From NCBI GenBank assembly GCA_016286075.1, contig JAEERZ010000083.1, positions 1-8,672 on the forward strand: a stretch of DNA of 8,672 nt, given 5' to 3'. The position numbers were made by a program, and so were the translations under genes. The notes under the pieces are model-generated. The model was not told the DNA's origin. It saw only the letters and a list, made by a program, of their open reading frames with translations, and searched no databases. This DNA comes from Selenomonadaceae bacterium (GTDB lineage: Bacteria > Bacillota > Negativicutes > Selenomonadales > Selenomonadaceae). Of this stretch, positions 1 through 5,178 are shown piece by piece (the stretch's first letter is position 1; every line of letters begins with the position of its first letter).

Positions 1-629
1 AGTATAGGTTCGGGCTCCGGCGTCGGCTCTTCGACGACAGGCTCGGGTTCGGGTTCTTGCTCCTGTACCTCGGGCACAGGTTCCGGTTCGAGTTTCGGCT
101 CTTCCGGGCTTTCTGCGGTCGGTTCTGCTTCCGCAGCCGCCTCCTGTTCCGGAGGCTCGACGCCCGGCGGCAACTCGACTTCCCAAAGGACTTCCTGGTC
201 CGGTTGGTCTCCGGTTTCCGGCGGAGCTTCTTCCGCCTCGAGAGCCGCTTCCGGTTCCTCCTCGGGGACTTCCGGCTCTTCGGAGCCCTCGGCTGCTTCT
301 GCCGCTTCTTCTTCCAAAACGGGAATCGGTTTCGGCTTCGGCCCTTTCGATTTCCCGAACAGGGCGCGCAGATAGTCACGCCTCAAAAAGTATTCGTTTA
401 TTCCTGTGACGAGGATTGCCGAGAAAAGCACCAGGATGACCAGCATCATCAGATGGCTGAAGGTCAGATACGCGGACAGGAGGATCGCGGAAAAATTCAC
501 GATCAATGCCGCGACGGCACAAAGCACAAGCGCGTTGGTATGGACGGCAATCCCAAAATACTGGGCGACGCGCTGCACAATCAGCACGCTGACCGCCATG
601 AAGACAACGGCTGCGACAAGAAAACCCAA
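1..629 (-). CDS. Small membrane protein with acidic Pro/Glu-rich tail (3'-partial)
   Basis: I do not recognise this family. Read on the minus strand from 629, the frame stays open for 209 codons and leaves the window. Three hydrophobic stretches can be seen at about residues 2-18, 33-55 and 59-77. They are followed by a basic segment (RRDYLRALFGKSKGPKPKP, about 83-101) and then about 108 visible residues made almost entirely of Glu, Pro and Ala with EPEPEP-type repeats. By the positive-inside rule the tail would be cytoplasmic; this is inference. The preferred start is TTG at 629-627, because GGTGA (640-636) lies six bases upstream, an in-frame stop at 638-636 prevents further extension, and it completes the first helix. 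ATG at 599-597 is the alternative but has no ribosome site. Other frames here give Cys/Arg-rich or Phe/Arg-rich proteins typical of shadows. Low sequence complexity means similarity searches of the tail would be uninformative. Confidence 0.72.
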   Translation of the reverse strand, partial: MGFLVAAVVFMAVSVLIVQRVAQYFGIAVHTNALVLCAVAALIVNFSAILLSAYLTFSHLMMLVILVLFSAILVTGINEYFLRRDYLRALFGKSKGPKPKPIPVLEEEAAEAAEGSEEPEVPEEEPEAALEAEEAPPETGDQPDQEVLWEVELPPGVEPPEQEAAAEAEPTAESPEEPKLEPEPVPEVQEQEPEPEPVVEEPTPEPEPI

Positions 630-804
630 ATTGATTCACCACACTTGGAGCGATTTATATACATTCAACAAAGCGAAAAAGTCCGGCCTCTGTCAAAAAC
701 GAAAATAAGTAATATCTCGCTGCGCACGGCTTCTCTTTTTCTGTGCGGCCGGAAGATTCGTGCAAAAATCCGCGCCCGCTTTCGCGCGCGCCATAAGTAC
801 CTGT

Positions 805-833
805 ATTATAGCATGGGAATTTTCCAATGTCCA
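805..833 (-). promoter_or_regulatory. Sigma-A-type promoter for the membrane-protein gene
   Basis: Read on the minus strand, TGGACA (833-828) is followed by a 17-base spacer and a perfect TATAAT (810-805). That is 5/6 and 6/6 matches to consensus at ideal spacing. Transcription would start near 798 and run toward the gene starting at 629, leaving an untranslated leader of about 170 bases. The start has not been mapped. A weaker TATAAA at 659-654, closer to the gene, lacks a matching -35 box. Confidence 0.6.
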
Positions 834-889
834 CACTTGCAGCGGACCGGTTTTCTTGCAGGGATAAATCGCGGCGCAGGGAGGGGATT

Positions 890-940
890 TTGTTTTTTTG
901 TCGAAAATATCCTATATAATTTACGTTTATAATTTGCGTT
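890..940 (+). promoter_or_regulatory. Promoter region with duplicated TATAAT box upstream of Enzyme I
   Basis: Two copies of a 13-base unit lie head to tail at 915-927 and 928-940, TATAATTTACGTT and TATAATTTGCGTT, differing at one base. Each begins with a perfect -10 hexamer. The only reasonable -35 candidate is TTGTTT at 890-895, 19 bases from the first TATAAT, or 17 from the overlapping TATATA at 913-918. Either copy could act as the -10 box. The other could be a leftover duplication or part of a regulator site. The region is very AT-rich compared with its surroundings. Confidence 0.5.
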
Positions 941-959
941 CACACGAGGAGGAACGGTC

Positions 960-2942
960 ATGAAAGAAAAAATGGTTCGCGTGCTCTGTCCGAACGGGAT
1001 TCATATCAGCCCGGCGGGCGTCATGGCGAAGCTGTTGAAAAAGATTTCGGCGCGTGCTGAAATACGGCGCGGAGAGCAGAGCGCCGACGCGGCCGATATC
1101 GACGCGGTGCTGGCTTTGGCGCTGCGGGAAGGCGAGGAAGTGACCGTTCGCGCCGAGGGCGACGAGGCGGATATGGCGCTGTCGCTGGTGGAAGCGGTGC
1201 TGCGGGAAGGAACGAAAATGCTGAAGACGTGGCGGGCGGAACCTTCCGCCGCTCCGAAGGAGCCGGAGCAGAAAGCCCCCGCCGTCGTTTCGTCGAGTCT
1301 CCGTATTGGCCGCATCCGGCAGACGGCGGACGATATGAAGGAAAAATTGGCTTCCTATAAAAAAGGCTCGCCGATGGAGGAAGCGCGGCGCTTCGGCGAG
1401 GCGGTGAAGACTTTTGCGGCGCGCATGGAGAAAACGGCCCGCGCCTGCGCCGACGCGGGGGAGACGCGGCAGCAGCTCATCTTGGAAGGTTATCGCATGA
1501 TGGCGGAGGGGCAGGGCTTTCATGCGGAGGTTGGGCGCATCATTGCGGAGGGCGTGCCGGCGCCGGAGGCGGTGCTTGCGGCGAAGGAACGGATGGCGGC
1601 GTCCATGCTGCTGCAAGAGCGCGCAGGCGATCAGCGCGAAGTCGGGCGCAGCTTGGCGCGGATCCTGCTCGGCATGAAAGAAGCTGTGGAGGCGGATGAC
1701 GGCTCGCCGTTGATCCTTGTCGGCGACGAGATCTCGCCGGAGCTGATAGCCCGGTTCCCCGGCGACCGGCTGGCGGGCATCATCCAGAGCGGAGGCAGCC
1801 CGTCGGGACACGCGGCGATCCTGGCTCGTATGCGGGGCATTCCTGCGCTCCTGGGCTATCAGGGTGCGGAGGGACTGCCGGACGGAGCAATGGCCATCAT
1901 CGACGGCGAAAGTGGAACCGTCGTCGTCCATCCCTCGGAGGAAGAGCTCCGCGAAGCGCAGCGGAAGATCGACGAAGAGCAGGCCGAAGCCCGGCGGCTT
2001 TTGGAGGAAGCGGGGGCCGTCGCGACGACAGACGGCACGGCGATCACCCTGCGGGCGAACGTGGGCTCCGCCGAGGAAGCGGAGGCCGCCGTCAGGAACG
2101 GCGCGGAGGGCGTAGGGCTCTTCCGTTCGGAGTTCCTTTATCTCGGACGGAACGCGCTGCCCTCGGAGGACGAGCAGGCGGAGGTTTACGGGCGCGCGGT
2201 GAAAGCCTGCGGGGGAGAGCCCTGCGTCATTCGCACCCTCGACGCGGGCGGGGATAAGGATATCCCGGCGTTGGCGTTGCCGAAAGAAGCGAATCCCTTC
2301 CTCGGCTTCCGTGCGATCCGCATCAGCCTTTCCCGGCCGGAGCTGCTTTCGGCCCAGCTTCGCGCCGTCCTGCGGGCGGCGAAGGAAGGGAAAGCCGCGC
2401 TGCTCTTGCCGATGATCGTTTCACTTTCGGAAATCGAGGACGTGCGAAAAGCGCTGGAAACGGAACGGCGCGCTCTGTTCGGCGACGACGAAGCCGCGCC
2501 GAAAGTTCCCGTCGGCGTCATGATCGAGACCCCAGCCGCCGTGGTGCAGGCGGACGTTCTCGCGCAGCACGCGGATTTTTTCAGCATCGGCACCAACGAC
2601 CTCGCCCAGTACACGCTGGCGGCGGACAGGACGAACGCCGCGCTCTCCTATCTCGACGGCATGTTTCATCCGGCGACGCTGCGCATGATAAAGCTGACCG
2701 TGTCCGCGGCGAAGCATGCGGGAATCCCCGTCGCCGTCTGCGGCGAGATGGCCGCGGACCCGCTGGCGGCGAAGCTGCTCATAGGCCTCGGCGTCACCGT
2801 GCTGAGCATGGCGCCTCCCATGCTGCCGAAGATTCGCGCCGTCGTCCGAAAGACGGCGCTGTCCAAAGCGCAGCTTTTGGCGGAAGAGGCGCTGCGGCAG
2901 ACCAGCCCGGCGGCCGTCCGGGCATTAGCGGCGCAAAAGTAA
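960..2942 (+). CDS. ptsI: PTS Enzyme I (PEP-protein phosphotransferase) with fused N-terminal HPr-like domain
   Basis: Enzyme I takes phosphate from phosphoenolpyruvate and passes it to HPr, starting sugar uptake by the cytoplasmic PTS. At 660 residues it is about 85-90 longer than usual because residues 1-85 resemble HPr: NGIHISPAG places His15 at the phosphorylation site. A Pro/Ala/Glu-rich linker (about 92-112) leads into Enzyme I. There the phospho-histidine is His284 (SGHAAILAR), and the PEP-binding barrel shows Arg389 (GLFRSEFLY), GGDKDIP 430-436, IETPAA 522-527, SIGTNDLAQYTLAADR 542-557 and catalytic Cys594 (VCGEMAAD). Two HPr positions are odd: Arg17 is Ser and regulatory Ser46 is Asp. 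The motif before His284 is also degenerate. The ATG is supported by AGGAGG (947-952) seven bases upstream. It is a single-gene unit ending at a hairpin terminator. It may be an ordinary Enzyme I with a built-in carrier, or a regulatory variant; the sequence cannot decide. Confidence 0.92.
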   Translation: MKEKMVRVLCPNGIHISPAGVMAKLLKKISARAEIRRGEQSADAADIDAVLALALREGEEVTVRAEGDEADMALSLVEAVLREGTKMLKTWRAEPSAAPKEPEQKAPAVVSSSLRIGRIRQTADDMKEKLASYKKGSPMEEARRFGEAVKTFAARMEKTARACADAGETRQQLILEGYRMMAEGQGFHAEVGRIIAEGVPAPEAVLAAKERMAASMLLQERAGDQREVGRSLARILLGMKEAVEADDGSPLILVGDEISPELIARFPGDRLAGIIQSGGSPSGHAAILARMRGIPALLGYQGAEGLPDGAMAIIDGESGTVVVHPSEEELREAQRKIDEEQAEARRLLEEAGAVATTDGTAITLRANVGSAEEAEAAVRNGAEGVGLFRSEFLYLGRNALPSEDEQAEVYGRAVKACGGEPCVIRTLDAGGDKDIPALALPKEANPFLGFRAIRISLSRPELLSAQLRAVLRAAKEGKAALLLPMIVSLSEIEDVRKALETERRALFGDDEAAPKVPVGVMIETPAAVVQADVLAQHADFFSIGTNDLAQYTLAADRTNAALSYLDGMFHPATLRMIKLTVSAAKHAGIPVAVCGEMAADPLAAKLLIGLGVTVLSMAPPMLPKIRAVVRKTALSKAQLLAEEALRQTSPAAVRALAAQK

Positions 2943-2956
2943 GTGCGTATTGTATG

Positions 2957-2990
2957 AGAGCCCGACGCGAATTTGCGCCGGGCTCTTTTC
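2957..2990 (+). terminator. Rho-independent terminator after Enzyme I
   Basis: AGAGCCCG (2957-2964) pairs with CGGGCTCT (2979-2986). An inner CGC/GCG pair follows after one A/C mismatch, the loop is six bases, and TTTT follows the stem. It begins 15 bases after the stop codon. Confidence 0.8.
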
Positions 2991-2995
2991 CATGA

Positions 2996-3024
2996 TTGAC
3001 GATTGGTGAGGAAATCGCTACAAT
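2996..3024 (+). promoter_or_regulatory. Sigma-A-type promoter for the amino-acid symporter
   Basis: TTGACG (2996-3001), a 17-base spacer and TACAAT (3019-3024) give 5/6 and 5/6 matches at ideal spacing. The start would be near 3031, giving a leader of about 53 bases. The leader can form a hairpin, GCGGGGC (3034-3040) with GCTCCGC (3049-3055) including one G-T pair, which leaves the ribosome site free. The -35 box starts six bases past the preceding terminator, so the two units are tightly packed but separate. Confidence 0.7.
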
Positions 3025-3083
3025 GGTATTCGTGCGGGGCGGTATTTTGCTCCGCGATATGATACAGGAAGGAATGATTTTCC

Positions 3084-4379
3084 GTGGACAATCGGAACCC
3101 CAATACGAACGTAGACGAAACGGCGCGCGCCGTGCTCGAGGAGCATCGTCCCCGCGGGCAGGGAAAGCAGCTCGTGCTTTGGATCGCGGCGCTCGTCATC
3201 GGCGGCTTTTTGGGCTGCATGGGAATCACGCAGATCAACGAGCTTTTCTCGTTCATCGCCGCCGTATTCACGCGTCTCTTCCAGTTCATCGCCGTGCCGA
3301 CCATAGCGCTGGCGGTTATCACCACGCTCTCGGAGCTGGGCGCGGACAAGAACACGAAGAGCATTTTCGCCCACGCCGTCACCTATACGCTTTTGACCAC
3401 CTTCGCGGCGGCTTTCGTGGGCCTCGCGCTGTATATCTGGATCGCGCCGGGGAACCTGCCCGCGGAGGTCATCGGGCGCGGCGCGGCGGACGTGCCGTTG
3501 GAGAAGCTGGGCTCCCTTTCCTACTATAATCACTTCCTGACCGTGGTGCCGAACAACATGCTCCAGCCGTTCCTGTCCGGCAACGTGCTTTCGATCATCT
3601 TCATCGCGGCGGCGGCGGGTCTCGGCCTCGCCTTCATGCCGAAGACGGAAAACCGCGCGACGCTCCTGAAAGGGCTGCTCGGTGCGCAGGAGCTTCTTTT
3701 CACGATGATTCGCGGCCTGCTGTGGATCCTGCCGCTGGGCATCATGGCGTTCGCGGCGGAGCTTTCCGCGCAGATCGCGGCGGGCGTCATCGTCGGCGCT
3801 CTCAGCAAATACGTCGCCGTCGTCCTCGGCGGCAACGCCATCCAGTTCTTCATCGTGCTGCCGCTGTTCCTGCTGGCGCGGGGGCTGAATCCGATCCACG
3901 TCTTCCGTCAGATGTCTCCGGCGCTTGCCGTCGCCCTCTTCACGAAGAGCTCGGCGGGCACCCTGCCGGTCACGCTGGCCTCGGCGGAGCAGAATCTCAA
4001 AGTCAATCCCGCCGTCTCCCGCTTCGTGCTGCCAATCTGCACCACCATCAACATGAACGGCTGCGCGGCCTTTATCCTCGTCACTTCGCTCTTCGTCATG
4101 CAGAATGCGGGTTTCGAGCTGTCGATGGGCACCATGCTTTCCTGGGTCGTCATCTCGGTGCTGGCCGCCATCGGCAACGCCGGCGTCCCGATGGGCTGTT
4201 ACTTCCTGACGCTGTCGCTGATGTCCTCTGTGGGCGCGCCGTTGGGCCTCATGGGCGTCATCCTCCCGATCTACACCATCATCGACATGGTGGAAACGGC
4301 GGAAAACGTCTGGTCCGACTCCACCGTCTGCGCGATGACGAATCACGACTTGGAAGGAAAATTGGGCGAACCCGCGTAA
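3084..4379 (+). CDS. Na+-coupled amino-acid symporter, DAACS/SLC1 family, SstT-like binding site
   Basis: A polytopic inner-membrane carrier of 431 residues, the usual length for the glutamate-transporter fold. Family landmarks are in order: hairpin HP1 with FTKSSAGTLPVT (286-297), the TM7 cation motif TTINMNGCA (320-328, replacing the classic NMDGT), hairpin HP2 GNAGVPMG (364-371), and TM8 with Asp401, Glu404, Thr405, Asn408 and Asp412. By comparison with archaeal GltPh, Asp401 matches Asp394, Asn408 matches Asn401 and Asp412 matches Asp405. The Arg397 that binds acidic side chains is replaced by Glu404. E. coli SstT (Ser/Thr:Na+) has the same DxxETxxNxxxD pattern as I recall it, so a neutral substrate such as serine or threonine is more likely than glutamate. 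The start is GTG with AGGAAGGA (3066-3073) ten bases upstream, and it gives a hydrophilic N-terminus of about 28 residues. It is a single-gene unit with its own promoter and terminator. Confidence 0.9.
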   Translation: MDNRNPNTNVDETARAVLEEHRPRGQGKQLVLWIAALVIGGFLGCMGITQINELFSFIAAVFTRLFQFIAVPTIALAVITTLSELGADKNTKSIFAHAVTYTLLTTFAAAFVGLALYIWIAPGNLPAEVIGRGAADVPLEKLGSLSYYNHFLTVVPNNMLQPFLSGNVLSIIFIAAAAGLGLAFMPKTENRATLLKGLLGAQELLFTMIRGLLWILPLGIMAFAAELSAQIAAGVIVGALSKYVAVVLGGNAIQFFIVLPLFLLARGLNPIHVFRQMSPALAVALFTKSSAGTLPVTLASAEQNLKVNPAVSRFVLPICTTINMNGCAAFILVTSLFVMQNAGFELSMGTMLSWVVISVLAAIGNAGVPMGCYFLTLSLMSSVGAPLGLMGVILPIYTIIDMVETAENVWSDSTVCAMTNHDLEGKLGEPA

Positions 4380-4385
4380 TAAGCG

Positions 4386-4430
4386 AAACGGCTGCCGCAT
4401 CCTAAAATGTGCGGCAGCCGTTTTTTCTTT
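4386..4430 (+). terminator. Strong rho-independent terminator after the symporter
   Basis: AAACGGCTGCCGCA (4386-4399) pairs perfectly over 14 bp with TGCGGCAGCCGTTT (4410-4423) around a ten-base loop, with a run of six T (4421-4426) followed by CTTT. On the minus strand only three T follow the stem. It may therefore also end the convergent mazF transcript, but less efficiently. Confidence 0.93.
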
Positions 4431-4438
4431 GTATCCGT

Positions 4439-4777
4439 CTAATCCAGTAAAGCCCGTAATATACCTTTCACTTGTTCCAAGACTTCTTTTGATACAGTGT
4501 CTTTGTACTCGGCGTTGCGTGCTTCCAAATCGAGCACTCGGTTTTGTTCGCAGAAAACGAACCCGGTTGTATTTTGGCAGGCGTTGTCCAGCGGCACATG
4601 GAGAGGAAAATGATTGTCCGTGTTGCTGATGGCGCAGACCTGTGCCATCATGGGTATGCGGCGGAGCGCTTCATCTCCCCAGACGACAAGGGCTGGGCGC
4701 CGTCCTCTTTGTTCATGGCCCGCTTGTGGATTGAAGTCGATCCAAATGATATCGCCGGATTTTGGTTGATACGCCAT
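4439..4777 (-). CDS. mazF: MazF-family toxin (mRNA-cleaving endoribonuclease)
   Basis: A 112-residue cytoplasmic protein of the MazF/PemK/ChpB type, a ribosome-independent ribonuclease that cuts specific short RNA sequences when its antitoxin is lost. The opening GDIIWIDFNPQAGHEQRGRRP (8-28) carries the GD-(I/V)-W-(I/V)-DF-P and EQ-G-RP signatures of the family, with Arg27 at the catalytic arginine position. SNTDN (51-55) aligns with the region holding the catalytic Ser/Thr, and FCEQNRVLDLEAR (75-87) matches the strand after the substrate loop. Length is normal and no catalytic position looks lost, so the toxin appears intact. ATG (4777-4775) overlaps the antitoxin's TGA by one base (TGATG), with AAGGGAG (4792-4786) eight bases upstream, so translation is probably coupled. 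A TTG one codon earlier is a less likely start. Its RNA target cannot be told from sequence. Confidence 0.94.
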   Translation of the reverse strand: MAYQPKSGDIIWIDFNPQAGHEQRGRRPALVVWGDEALRRIPMMAQVCAISNTDNHFPLHVPLDNACQNTTGFVFCEQNRVLDLEARNAEYKDTVSKEVLEQVKGILRALLD

Positions 4778-5031
4778 CAAAGCATCTCCCTTCCGACAAT
4801 CCCGTCGGCTTCCATTTCCGTCGGCTGATAGGTTCCCGTATACCCTTCGAAAAGTTCGCTGATAGAAGGGTACGCCGATTTCCGGTCCTGCTTTTTTATG
4901 ACCATTTCATTGTCTCGCACTTCCAGCGTAACCGAATCGTTGGCTCGCAGCGAAAGCGCGTCCATGATAAGACGCGGGATGCGGATTGCATTACTGTTGC
5001 CCAAGGCAAATATTCTGCTCGCAACTTCCAT
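4777..5031 (-). CDS. mazE: MazE-family antitoxin (AbrB/SpoVT fold)
   Basis: An 84-residue protein that should neutralise the toxin encoded directly downstream and repress their shared promoter. Residues 1-48 form the swapped-hairpin DNA-binding domain, with the diagnostic GNSNAIRIP (11-19) and the following L-x-L-x-x-N/D-D-x-V pattern (SLRANDSV, 27-34). Residues 49-84 are the toxin-binding tail (SISELFEGYTGTYQPTEME), similar to Firmicute MazE tails but ending GREML, without the terminal Trp many relatives have. The start at ATG 5031-5029 was chosen because AGGGAGG (5045-5039) lies seven bases upstream. An in-frame extension upstream to 5106 would read through the promoter and lacks a ribosome site. 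Gene order antitoxin then toxin, with overlapping stop and start, is the classic arrangement. Confidence 0.93.
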   Translation of the reverse strand: MEVASRIFALGNSNAIRIPRLIMDALSLRANDSVTLEVRDNEMVIKKQDRKSAYPSISELFEGYTGTYQPTEMEADGIVGREML

Positions 5032-5048
5032 GAAAAGACCTCCCTTCG

Positions 5049-5065
5049 GATATACATAGTATATC
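5049..5065. promoter_or_regulatory. Palindromic operator over the mazEF -10 box
   Basis: GATATAC (5049-5055), the spacer ATA and GTATATC (5059-5065) form a perfect 7-3-7 inverted repeat. It covers the -10 hexamer and the probable transcription start of mazEF. This is the expected place for autorepression by MazE or the MazE-MazF complex. The palindrome is directly visible; binding by MazE is inferred from how the family usually works. Confidence 0.72.
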
Positions 5066-5086
5066 TTTTTTCTTTGAAACTGGCAA
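5058..5086 (-). promoter_or_regulatory. mazEF promoter
   Basis: On the minus strand TTGCCA (5086-5081), a 17-base spacer and TATACT (5063-5058) give 5/6 matches each to consensus at ideal spacing. The start would be near 5051, leaving a leader of about 20 bases that holds the AGGGAGG ribosome site. Confidence 0.75.
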
Positions 5087-5114
5087 GAGAGATTTTTGGT
5101 CGGCACAGGATAAC

Positions 5115-5164
5115 AAAACTCCCCTCGTTACGGCATTTTCCCTGCCGTAAATGAGGGGAGCTTT
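5115..5164. terminator. Bidirectional hairpin terminator between the hydrogenase-like gene and mazEF
   Basis: CTCCCCTC (5119-5126) pairs with GAGGGGAG (5153-5160), and inside it TTACGGCA (5128-5135) pairs with TGCCGTAA (5143-5150), separated by a small asymmetric internal loop. The hairpin loop is seven bases. The outer stem is flanked by AAAA (5115-5118) and CTTTT (5161-5165), so either strand has a T run after it. Its main job is probably to end the minus-strand hydrogenase-like transcript, whose stop codon is at 5179, before the mazEF promoter. Confidence 0.9.
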
Positions 5165-5178
5165 TCTGTCCTGCCGTG

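Noticed and set aside
376..642. Minus-strand frame starting GTG at 642, Cys/Arg-rich
   Set aside because: It overlaps the better minus-strand frame starting at 629, which gives three clean hydrophobic helices and continues open to the window edge.
691..696. Perfect minus-strand TTGACA hexamer
   Set aside because: No acceptable -10 box lies 16-19 bases downstream, so it was not called a promoter.
693..794. Possible 33-codon leader peptide in the minus-strand leader
   Set aside because: Its ATG would be only about four bases from the predicted transcription start, with no usable ribosome site, and the peptide shows no attenuator-like codon runs.
57..932. Long plus-strand open frame of 291 codons rich in Phe and Arg
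   Set aside because: It is the antisense of the Glu/Pro-rich tail of the minus-strand membrane protein and runs on through the divergent promoter region. Its composition is typical of a shadow frame, and it has no ribosome site.
3034..3055. Hairpin in the symporter leader as a riboswitch or attenuator
   Set aside because: A single 7-bp stem with no T run, no alternative pairing and no recognisable aptamer. It is noted only within the promoter entry.
3018..4400. Minus-strand open frame of 460 codons opposite the symporter
   Set aside because: It is the shadow of a strongly GC-biased membrane-protein gene. The translation is Arg/Asp/Glu/His-rich with no recognisable motif.
5032..5106. N-terminal extension of the antitoxin
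   Set aside because: It would be translated from DNA containing the mazEF promoter and operator. ATG at 5031 has an ideal ribosome site and matches the usual MazE N-terminus.
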